NCBI GenBank assembly: GCA_964594665.1
Contig: CAZQNY010000157.1
Location: forward strand, 1 to 5,050
Source: BM520 sp964594665
GTDB lineage: Bacteria > Bacteroidota > Bacteroidia > Bacteroidales > BM520
Direction: 5' to 3'
DNA: 5,050 nucleotides
In this document: piece after piece, positions 1-5,050 of the stretch
Layout of the letters: each line of letters starts with the position of its first letter
How positions within the stretch are numbered: position 1 is the stretch's first letter
Translations under genes and position numbers: made by a program
Notes under the pieces: generated by a model
Told to the model about the DNA's origin: nothing
Databases searched by the model: none
What the model saw: only the letters and a program-made list of their open reading frames with translations

Positions 1-75
1 CTCTGGGCCTGGATTGTAAGTGCTGTATTTGTGGTGTTTGTTTTTATCGGCTTATTTAAAGGTAAGCGCAATTAG
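1..75 (+). CDS. C-terminal end of a probable integral membrane protein (partial)
   Basis: Frame 1 is open from the window edge to a TAG stop at 73-75 and encodes 24 residues. They are a run of hydrophobic and aromatic residues (LWAWIVSAVFVVFVFIGLF) followed by a short basic tail, KGKRN. This looks like the last transmembrane helix of a polytopic protein with a positively charged, probably cytoplasmic, C-terminus, as in many transporters and permeases. Most of the gene lies outside the window, so the family cannot be named. It runs in the same direction as the dipeptidase gene 54 bases downstream. A peptide or amino-acid transporter would suit that neighbour, but this is only a guess. Confidence 0.6.
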   Translation, partial: LWAWIVSAVFVVFVFIGLFKGKRN

Positions 76-107
76 TTTCGCAATACAGTTATAAAACCGT
101 ATTTTTA
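76..107 (+). promoter_or_regulatory. Candidate Bacteroidota-type promoter for the C69 dipeptidase gene
   Basis: TTTC at 76-79 is followed after 20 bases by TATTTTTA at 100-107. Each element differs by one base from the Bacteroidota consensus (TTTG and TAnnTTTG), and the spacing is typical. Transcription would begin around 111-114, leaving a leader of under 20 bases before the ATG at 130. The 54-base gap is A/T-rich, so a chance match is possible, and read-through from the upstream gene is an alternative. Confidence 0.35.
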
Positions 108-129
108 CATCTGTTTCATTTTAATTCTA

Positions 130-1554
130 ATGAATAAACGAGTAAAGTACACGCTATCAATAGTTGTTTTTGTGTCCGTTGTAACGTTTTGCCTGCGATG
201 TATACTTTTTAACTATGATCGAAATCCTGTTGACCAGGAGTGTTTTATGATGTTGGTTGGCAAGGGGGCAAGCGCAGACGGGTCGGTGCTACTTGCTCAT
301 AATAATGATTTGTCAGGGAAAGAGGCCTCGGTGTTGAGAAAATATCCGGCCCAGGATTATGAAAGTAACGATTCTGTTGCGTTTCCTTCGGGTAGGATTA
401 TCCCTCAGTTTGAGCATACATATGGTTGGATGGCACTGCAGTTGGCTGCCGGGTTTGCCGAAGGCGATGCTGTGGCCATAAACGAACAGGGCGTATGTAT
501 TGCCGGTGGTGTTGCGTTGAAAGCCGACCGGAATTCAAGAGCAGTTGAAGCCGACCCTCTTATGCCATCAGGCCTTAACGGAGGTGTGCGATATATTGCA
601 TTGCAAAGAAGCATAACAGCACGGGAATGTGTAAAAACGCTGGGCGACCTTTACACTACTTACGGTGTTACCTATCCCGGTGGTGTGGGTATCGCTGATT
701 CATCGGAAATATGGTACATTGAATCAGGTGGTGGGCACACATGGGCAGCAATACGAATACCTGATACCTGTTACTGGGTGCAGGCAAACGGATATAGAAT
801 AGAAAATGTTGACCCTTCCGATACCATGAACTTTTACTGCTCACCGGAATTATTATCTTTTTGTTGTGAACACAACCTTTGGAATCCCCGTGAGGGTGAA
901 TTTTCTTTTGCCAAAGCTTTTGGCGGAGGGCGCCAGGAACAAAACCTTAAACCCTGCTACGATTCGCGAAGAATATGGCAGGCAATAGAGATTTTGTCTC
1001 CTTCCCTGAAAATGGATGCGAATCAGCATGAATTTCCATTGTTTTTGGTTCCCGACGTTAAAATTGATCTGCAAAAATGCTTTAGCATACTACGGAACCG
1101 CTATGAAGGAACACCTTTTGAAAATAGAATTGATGACAAGGGAATAGATGGTGAGCGTGCTATTGCATCGTGGAACACTGTCCATACAAGTGTTATTCAA
1201 ATTCAGCCCGGAAAACCCGTCGGTATCGGCGCGGTTCTCTGGTCGGGGTTCGGCCCGCCTCAAACATGCTTTTATGTCCCTGTTTGTTTTGGAATCGATA
1301 GTATCCCTGAAAATTATACCGAAACCGCTCTTTTTAACAACTCTCTGTCAGTGTTCCGGACGCATCATGATCTTTCTCTGAAAGCAGAAACTTCACCAGA
1401 ATTACTTGAATTAATACGGTTGGATCAAATTGAACTGGAAGGGGAGTGGCTGAAAAACTTTGATGCAGGATCAAATGAATTTCAATATAATGCAATGAAA
1501 AAAGCCCATTTTACCGCATTACAATACCTTGACGAAAATTATCCTGAGGATTAA
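130..1554 (+). CDS. C69-family dipeptidase (PepD-like Ntn hydrolase), exported with an N-terminal membrane anchor
   Basis: The product is a 474-residue cysteine dipeptidase of the C69 family (Pfam Peptidase_C69), expected to split dipeptides in the periplasm for amino-acid supply. Residues about 8-27 form one hydrophobic segment after a basic start (MNKRVK), a signal peptide or anchor. Cys38 opens the family block (CFMMLVGKGASADGS, then HNND at 57-60). In Ntn hydrolases of this type such a cysteine becomes the N-terminal nucleophile after self-cleavage. Other family landmarks are GWMALQ (99-104), NEQGV (118-122), IADSSEIWYIE (188-198), HTWAAIRIPD (203-212), ANGYRI (219-224), and a C-terminal block from SWNTVHTS (347-354) to VLWSGFGPP (369-377) and VP (383-384). 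The length is within the usual family range. Cys21 and Cys24 do not sit in a good lipobox, so a lipoprotein is unlikely. There is no Shine-Dalgarno sequence, as expected for Bacteroidota. Substrate specificity cannot be read from the sequence. Confidence 0.9.
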   Translation: MNKRVKYTLSIVVFVSVVTFCLRCILFNYDRNPVDQECFMMLVGKGASADGSVLLAHNNDLSGKEASVLRKYPAQDYESNDSVAFPSGRIIPQFEHTYGWMALQLAAGFAEGDAVAINEQGVCIAGGVALKADRNSRAVEADPLMPSGLNGGVRYIALQRSITARECVKTLGDLYTTYGVTYPGGVGIADSSEIWYIESGGGHTWAAIRIPDTCYWVQANGYRIENVDPSDTMNFYCSPELLSFCCEHNLWNPREGEFSFAKAFGGGRQEQNLKPCYDSRRIWQAIEILSPSLKMDANQHEFPLFLVPDVKIDLQKCFSILRNRYEGTPFENRIDDKGIDGERAIASWNTVHTSVIQIQPGKPVGIGAVLWSGFGPPQTCFYVPVCFGIDSIPENYTETALFNNSLSVFRTHHDLSLKAETSPELLELIRLDQIELEGEWLKNFDAGSNEFQYNAMKKAHFTALQYLDENYPED

Positions 1555-1556
1555 TT
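1537..1556. terminator. Weak hairpin at the convergent gene junction, possible terminator
   Basis: The arm AATTATCC (1537-1544), a TGA loop (1545-1547) and GGAT-T-AATT (1548-1556) can pair over 8 base pairs with one bulged T. The structure covers the last codons and stop of the dipeptidase gene and lies just past the rdgB stop on the other strand. Read on the minus strand it runs into a short TTTT. The stem is A/T-rich and the T-run is short, so terminator activity is uncertain. No better terminator exists in the 9-base gap. Confidence 0.25.
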
Positions 1557-1563
1557 GATAAGA

Positions 1564-2139
1564 TTACCGGGTTTCCAGAAAATCACAGAGCTTCCTGAAT
1601 GCTCTCCCGCGGTGACTGATACTGTTTTTCAGATCAGCATCCATTTCCGCAAAAGTCTCAGCATATCCGTCAGGGATAAAAACAGGATCATAACCAAAGC
1701 CTTCAGTTCCTTTTCGGATGTCAATGATTGTCCCATTTACGATTCCTTCAAACTGATGCTCTTTTCCTTCAAGAATAAGAGATATGACGGTTCTGAATCG
1801 TGCCTTACGATTCTTTTTGCCCTCCATCAGTGACATTAGTTTCTGCAGATTGGCTTCAAAATCATGGCCGTCGGTGGCAAAGCGGGCAGAATGTATTCCA
1901 GGAGCTCCGTTCAGAGCTTCTACCTCAAGACCCGTGTCATCGGCAAAACAATCGCAGTGATACCTGTTAAAGATCGTCTGGCTTTTTATGGTAGCATTGC
2001 CTTCCAGTGTAGCGGCATTTTCCTCTATTTCATCCGTAAACCCCAGATCATCGAGGCTCCGGAGTAAAAATCCTGAAGGAAGCATCTGCGATACCTCCTT
2101 CAGCTTGTGTTTGTTGTGTGTTACAAAAACCAGTTCCAT
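1564..2139 (-). CDS. rdgB: RdgB/HAM1-type dITP/XTP pyrophosphatase
   Basis: This 191-residue cytosolic enzyme hydrolyses dITP, ITP and XTP to the monophosphate and pyrophosphate, keeping deaminated purines out of DNA and RNA. Family motifs are present in order: the N-terminal nucleotide-binding stretch THNKHKLKEV (7-16, where E. coli has TGN), ENAATLEGNATIKS (40-53), FADDTGLEVEALNGAPGIHSAR (65-86), GFGYDPVF (147-154), FAEMDADLKNSISHRGRA (163-180). Asp68 matches the catalytic Asp69 of E. coli RdgB. The Phe-Gly-Tyr-Asp loop and the Ser-His-Arg triad (175-177), which bind the base, are intact. Length is normal for the family. The start ATG lies 3 bases after the stop of the FKBP gene, with no Shine-Dalgarno sequence and no room for its own promoter in the gap. 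It is therefore probably translated from the FKBP transcript. Confidence 0.97.
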   Translation of the reverse strand: MELVFVTHNKHKLKEVSQMLPSGFLLRSLDDLGFTDEIEENAATLEGNATIKSQTIFNRYHCDCFADDTGLEVEALNGAPGIHSARFATDGHDFEANLQKLMSLMEGKKNRKARFRTVISLILEGKEHQFEGIVNGTIIDIRKGTEGFGYDPVFIPDGYAETFAEMDADLKNSISHRGRAFRKLCDFLETR

Positions 2140-2142
2140 CTG

Positions 2143-2868
2143 TTAATTGACAATGGAAATAAGTTCAACTTCAAAAATAAGTGTTGTGCCTCCCGGGATA
2201 GGTCCTATTCCGGCTTCACCGTAACCCAGCGATGAAGGAACATAAAGGATGTATTTGGCGCCCGGCTGCATAAGCTGCAGGCCTTCTGTCCAGCCTTTGA
2301 TAACTCCGTTGAGCGGAAACTCAATGGATTCGCCGCGGTCGTAGGATGAATCAAAAACTTCACCACTGATAAAGGTTCCGCGGTAATGAACCCTAACGGT
2401 ACTTGTTGCCGTGGGATACTCTCCTTCACCCTCACGGATGACCTTGTACTGCAGTCCGCTTTCGGTTTGTTTTACTCCTGGCTTGTTTCTGTTCTCTGTA
2501 AGAAACTGGAGCCCTTCCTGTTTGTTTTTCATGATTTCTGTATTTTTTGCCTTAAGTTCTTTTTTCTCCATATCTTCCTGCAGCAGGTTGAGGTAGGTCA
2601 TTACCTGTTCATCTGTCATTAGTGTGTCAGATAAATAGGTCTCCCGCATAATGGCCAGCGCCATGATTTCAGGGCTGAAGTCCACGTTGCGCATATCCAG
2701 CGTTCGGATAATATCCATTCCAAGGGCATAGGATGCCGAGTCCCTTTGTGTTAGTAATACTTTTTCGGGTTTTACTTTAAGAAGCTTTTTCGCTTGTTTC
2801 TGTGCCATGGTTACGCCAGGAAGAACGAGCATAGATATCAGCAGTGCTGACAGAATACTTTTTTTCAT
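2143..2868 (-). CDS. Periplasmic FKBP-type peptidyl-prolyl cis-trans isomerase (Mip/FkpA class)
   Basis: With the start chosen here the protein has 241 residues. It begins with a signal peptide: MKKS, a hydrophobic core at about 5-19, and probable cleavage after Thr-Met-Ala22. A helical FKBP_N-type dimerisation region spans about 43-125 (note DSASYALGMDIIRTL and a Lys/Glu-rich helix near 97-118). A complete FKBP domain covers about 138-240. Pocket residues known from FKBP12 are conserved: Tyr162, Phe172-Asp173, Val189-Ile190, Trp193, Tyr216 and Phe232, along with GWTEGLQLM and GGTTLIFEVEL. It should act as a folding catalyst and chaperone for exported proteins. An ATG at 2901 would add 11 residues (MITFAKINIRK), but those codons overlap a perfect -7 promoter box and would spoil the signal peptide, so ATG 2868 is preferred. 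The gene sits immediately upstream of rdgB and shares its promoter region with the divergent lipoprotein gene. The fkpA/mip naming is not resolvable from sequence alone. Confidence 0.95.
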   Translation of the reverse strand: MKKSILSALLISMLVLPGVTMAQKQAKKLLKVKPEKVLLTQRDSASYALGMDIIRTLDMRNVDFSPEIMALAIMRETYLSDTLMTDEQVMTYLNLLQEDMEKKELKAKNTEIMKNKQEGLQFLTENRNKPGVKQTESGLQYKVIREGEGEYPTATSTVRVHYRGTFISGEVFDSSYDRGESIEFPLNGVIKGWTEGLQLMQPGAKYILYVPSSLGYGEAGIGPIPGGTTLIFEVELISIVN

Positions 2869-2888
2869 CTTTCTAATATTTATTTTCG

Positions 2889-2896
2889 CAAAGGTA
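2889..2896 (-). promoter_or_regulatory. Perfect Bacteroidota -7 box (TACCTTTG) for the FKBP-rdgB transcript
   Basis: Read on the minus strand, 2896 to 2889 is TACCTTTG, an exact TAnnTTTG match. It lies 20 bases before the ATG at 2868. The region 19-21 bases upstream (near 2916-2920) has no clear TTTG, so the -33 element is weak. Transcription would start at about 2883-2886, giving a leader of roughly 15-18 A-rich bases. This is consistent with phylum habits and places the longer candidate start (2901) upstream of the mRNA. Confidence 0.6.
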
Positions 2897-2930
2897 ATCA
2901 TCCTGTTGATATTTTAAGGACACTATCCGA

Positions 2931-2962
2931 TTTCAATTATCTTGTTGTAAATCTTATCTTAG
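2931..2962 (+). promoter_or_regulatory. Candidate Bacteroidota-type promoter for the lipoprotein-mnmD transcript
   Basis: TTTC at 2931-2934 is followed after exactly 20 bases by TATCTTAG at 2955-2962. Each element is one base off consensus (TTTG; TAnnTTTG). Only 4 bases separate the box from the ATG at 2967, so the transcript would be leaderless or nearly so. The geometry is the same as for the candidate promoter upstream of the dipeptidase gene. Confidence 0.45.
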
Positions 2963-2966
2963 CAGC

Positions 2967-4280
2967 ATGAAGCAATACCGGTATTTTTTGTATGGTGCTT
3001 TTTTATTGTGCCAGGCAGTGTGTTTTTCATCCTGTACAAGAACTCCTTTGGAAACAGCTCCTGAAATTACATGTTTTGAGGTTCATAATATGGAGTCATT
3101 GTCAGCTATGGATACGCTCTGGTTTTCATTATGTGCTTCGCATCAATCAATAATAACATCTGTTAGACTCACCTTCTCTGATAGTAATGGCTCTGTGCTT
3201 TTATCACAATCATGGAATCCGGAGACTGAGGTTGTTTTGTTTGAAGAAGCATATTTTCTGCTCAACAGAAAAGATCTCCCGACGGCAGATTATACATTGA
3301 GGGCAACAGTTTCATCGTCCGGAATGGCAGCGAATACTTCACTTCCTGTAACCATTAATGCATTGGAGTTAGAGGTGGTGAATTATTTTTTGATCTCTGA
3401 AAAGAATGCAAACAATGTGACTGCTGAAATCCTTCATGATGATCTTTCTGTTTCTGATTTTGCCATTTTTGCAGGTGATTTTCTTGATGCTGCAATCGAC
3501 TCTGATGATAATTTTATGTTTTTAAGCGGGGAAAAGACGGGAGATATGATTTGTTACAGCCTCGATGATAAGGAAACTATCTGGGAGAAAGTGTGTACGC
3601 CCAATCCTCCTTTTCCCTGTTTTACTTCTATGGAATATGCCTCTGATTTAATTTATATTGCTGAGTATAATAGCTACATCTATGGTTTTGACCGTTTTGG
3701 TATAGAAAAATATCGTGCTTTTCCTGTTGGTAGTATGGTCCCCAATGAATTGATGCTGGCTGATGATTATCTTGTTGCCTCGGTTAAAGATCCGGCAACC
3801 GGCAATGAAATTCTTGTTTCCTGGTACCTGGCCAGTGGTGTTCATCACACAACATTGGATTTTGGATATGAGGATCTGTTATTGATTGGTGCTGAGCAAA
3901 ACATCGTTTATTTTTCCTGTGCTCAGCAGGGCAATGTTTCAATAATAAAATATGATCTTTTATGGGATGAAAAAGTACCTGTTGCCGGCGTTCAGCGTGC
4001 ATTTCATTGTTCCTGCGGGGGCGGTGGCGTGTACTATCTTGCTGATGAGTGGGGTATATACCGGTTTTCTGCTGGTTCCGGGCTGGTTGCACTGTTCGAA
4101 ATGAGTAATGTTTCTTTTATGACCAGGGATGCCGTGGAAGAATCTTTATGGATTATTTCCGGTAACGGACTTTTTAAGTATCGTATTGAGGACGATGTTA
4201 TGGAAAAATCCAATACCTTTGACGTTCCACCGGCATCGCTGGTGATTCAATATAACAGAAACCGTTTTTTATCAGACTAA
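2967..4280 (+). CDS. Unrecognised lipoprotein with predicted Ig-like and beta-propeller regions
   Basis: I do not recognise this 437-residue protein as a named family. It starts with a lipoprotein signal: basic MKQYR, a hydrophobic core, then Phe-Ser-Ser-Cys23, a relaxed Bacteroidota-type lipobox. The ATG at 2967 is needed to include that signal, since the next Met is well downstream. Residues about 31-135 have the alternating pattern of a beta-sandwich (Ig/fibronectin-like) domain. From about 170 to 415 there are roughly six repeats of 30-40 residues, each with two or three short strands ending in patterns such as IYGFDRFG, IIKYDL, IYRFSAG and LFKYRIED. The approximate repeat starts are 170, 219, 259, 302, 343 and 382. 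This suggests a six-bladed beta-propeller, often a ligand- or protein-binding scaffold. No catalytic motif is evident. A Cys-Ser-Cys followed by four glycines (348-354) is unusual. It probably sits in the outer or inner membrane leaflet facing the periplasm or surface. mnmD follows after 6 bases. The fold assignment is an inference from the pattern. Confidence 0.8.
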   Translation: MKQYRYFLYGAFLLCQAVCFSSCTRTPLETAPEITCFEVHNMESLSAMDTLWFSLCASHQSIITSVRLTFSDSNGSVLLSQSWNPETEVVLFEEAYFLLNRKDLPTADYTLRATVSSSGMAANTSLPVTINALELEVVNYFLISEKNANNVTAEILHDDLSVSDFAIFAGDFLDAAIDSDDNFMFLSGEKTGDMICYSLDDKETIWEKVCTPNPPFPCFTSMEYASDLIYIAEYNSYIYGFDRFGIEKYRAFPVGSMVPNELMLADDYLVASVKDPATGNEILVSWYLASGVHHTTLDFGYEDLLLIGAEQNIVYFSCAQQGNVSIIKYDLLWDEKVPVAGVQRAFHCSCGGGGVYYLADEWGIYRFSAGSGLVALFEMSNVSFMTRDAVEESLWIISGNGLFKYRIEDDVMEKSNTFDVPPASLVIQYNRNRFLSD

Positions 4281-4286
4281 TAACCC

Positions 4287-4982
4287 ATGAAAGCAGAAAA
4301 ACCTACTATTATTGTTACCGAAGACGGATCCAAAACCCTGTATTTACCGGGCATGGATGAGCATTATCATAGTACACACGGAGCAGTGTCAGAATCGAAG
4401 CATATTTTTATTGATGCCGGATTTAAGGAAATGTATGATAAGGCATGCAGCCTGACAATTTTGGAAATGGGCTTTGGAACCGGCTTAAATGCCCTGCTTA
4501 CCTTTTTGGAAGCTCGTCAAATCAATAAAAAAGGCAAAATTCATTATGTCGCTGCAGAGGCTTTCCCTGTGGAAAAGAATGTTTGGACACAGCTGGAGTA
4601 TCCGGTGCAATTTGAGGATAAGGATGCCGGTGATGTATTTGTGAAAATGCATCAGTGCCCTTGGGATCTACCCTATTTTATCAATGATAACTTTGTATTG
4701 AATAAGCTAAAAGCCAACTTTGAAGATCTCGAATTTAAGGACGAGAGCTTTGATTTGGTTTATTTTGATGCTTTTGCTCCTGATCTGCAGCCGGAATTAT
4801 GGACAGAAGAGGTGTTTAAAAGGGTCTTCAGGGCGATGCGACCGGGAGGAATGCTATTGACCTATAGTGCAAAAGGATCGGTGAAAAGAGCGATGCAGAT
4901 GGCGGGCTTTGTTGTTGAGGCGCTCCCCGGCCCAAAAGGAAAGCGAGAAATCACCCGCGCTGTGCGGCCCAGGGCAGTGTAG
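4287..4982 (+). CDS. mnmD: Stand-alone MnmD, tRNA (mnm5s2U34) methyltransferase
   Basis: The 231-residue protein matches the methyltransferase half of bifunctional MnmC (Pfam Methyltransf_30) without the FAD-dependent oxidase half. It uses S-adenosylmethionine to methylate 5-aminomethyl-uridine at wobble position 34, giving the mnm5 group made downstream of MnmE-MnmG. Visible motifs are HYHSTHGAVSESKHIFIDAG (26-45), the SAM-binding loop EMGFGTGLN (60-68), acidic residue Glu91 after the second strand, and YFDAFAPDLQPELWT (159-173). Asp161 probably corresponds to the catalytic Asp178 of E. coli MnmC. Further on are MRPGGMLLTYSAKGSVKRAM (184-203) and the C-terminal GPKGKREITRA (215-225). Length is typical of single-domain MnmD. 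It begins 6 bases after the lipoprotein stop, without a Shine-Dalgarno sequence, so it is probably co-transcribed with that gene. Confidence 0.95.
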   Translation: MKAEKPTIIVTEDGSKTLYLPGMDEHYHSTHGAVSESKHIFIDAGFKEMYDKACSLTILEMGFGTGLNALLTFLEARQINKKGKIHYVAAEAFPVEKNVWTQLEYPVQFEDKDAGDVFVKMHQCPWDLPYFINDNFVLNKLKANFEDLEFKDESFDLVYFDAFAPDLQPELWTEEVFKRVFRAMRPGGMLLTYSAKGSVKRAMQMAGFVVEALPGPKGKREITRAVRPRAV

Positions 4983-4999
4983 CTGATGGAATGCGTATA

Positions 5000-5023
5000 T
5001 TTTTCATGATTTTTTTTCATGAA
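5000..5023. repeat. Short repeat of TTTTTCATGA that also forms an inverted repeat, downstream of mnmD
   Basis: TTTTTCATGA occurs at 5000-5009 and again at 5013-5022, 13 bases apart. Because TCATGA is its own reverse complement, the same bases also form a 7-bp inverted repeat, TTCATGA (5003-5009) and TCATGAA (5017-5023), around seven T residues. As a hairpin it is A/T-rich and has no T-tract after it, so it is at best a weak terminator for the lipoprotein-mnmD transcript. No gene is visible in 4983-5050. Confidence 0.3.
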
Positions 5024-5050
5024 CCTCTTGTGCGAATAAAATTTTTTATA

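Noticed and set aside
853..1074. Open frames on the minus strand inside the dipeptidase gene (also 405-614)
   Set aside because: They are antisense to well-conserved C69 motifs and have no family resemblance or plausible start context.
1555..1833. Open frame of 92 codons on the plus strand after the dipeptidase stop
   Set aside because: It lies entirely opposite rdgB, whose full set of family motifs proves the minus strand is coding; the translation has no recognisable features.
3784..4092. Minus-strand open frame of 102 codons inside the lipoprotein gene
   Set aside because: It is rich in Gln, His and Arg, as expected from antisense of a T-rich coding strand, and shows no domain pattern.
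4996..5003. TATATTTT as a -7 promoter box for a gene beyond the window
   Set aside because: There is no TTTG-like element about 20 bases upstream and no start codon context shortly downstream; A/T-rich sequence makes such a match likely by chance.
5000..5023. Strong intrinsic terminator after mnmD
   Set aside because: The stem is only 7 bp and A/T-rich, and the T-run lies in the loop rather than after the stem, so it is listed only as a repeat.
1..5050. Mobile element, CRISPR array, tRNA or defence system
   Set aside because: No terminal inverted repeats, transposase or integrase motifs, spaced direct repeats or cloverleaf-like segments were seen; nearly all the window is accounted for by protein genes.

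Overview
The window looks like an ordinary chromosomal segment from a member of the Bacteroidota. Three things point there. Start codons lack Shine-Dalgarno sequences and are preceded by A/T-rich stretches. Promoter-like elements follow the Bacteroidota -33/-7 pattern (TTTG, about 20 bases, then TAnnTTTG), including one perfect TACCTTTG. The lipoprotein signal ends in Ser-Ser-Cys, a relaxed lipobox common in this phylum. The protein families (an exported C69 dipeptidase, a periplasmic Mip/FkpA-type FKBP, RdgB and a stand-alone MnmD) fit that assignment. I cannot name a genus.

Layout. Positions 1-75 are the tail of a plus-strand gene, probably a membrane protein. A membrane-anchored C69 (PepD-like) dipeptidase follows at 130-1554. 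It meets a minus-strand pair tail to tail with only 9 bases between the stop codons. That pair is an FKBP-type prolyl isomerase (best start 2868, end 2143) followed 3 bases later by rdgB (2139-1564), evidently one transcript. A divergent intergenic region of 98 bases (2869-2966) carries candidate promoters facing both ways. To its right is a plus-strand pair: an unrecognised lipoprotein with a predicted N-terminal Ig-like domain and C-terminal beta-propeller (2967-4280), then mnmD (4287-4982) after 6 bases. The last 68 bases are non-coding, A/T-rich, and contain a short repeat of TTTTTCATGA.

Function. The window mixes cell-envelope proteins (dipeptidase, folding factor, lipoprotein) with housekeeping enzymes: RdgB clears deaminated purine nucleotides and MnmD completes the mnm5 modification at tRNA wobble uridine 34. 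I see no mobile element, CRISPR array, RNA gene or defence system, and no convincing new multi-gene system. The least understood gene is the lipoprotein co-transcribed with mnmD. The most useful corrections are the FKBP start site and the near-leaderless start proposed for the lipoprotein gene.
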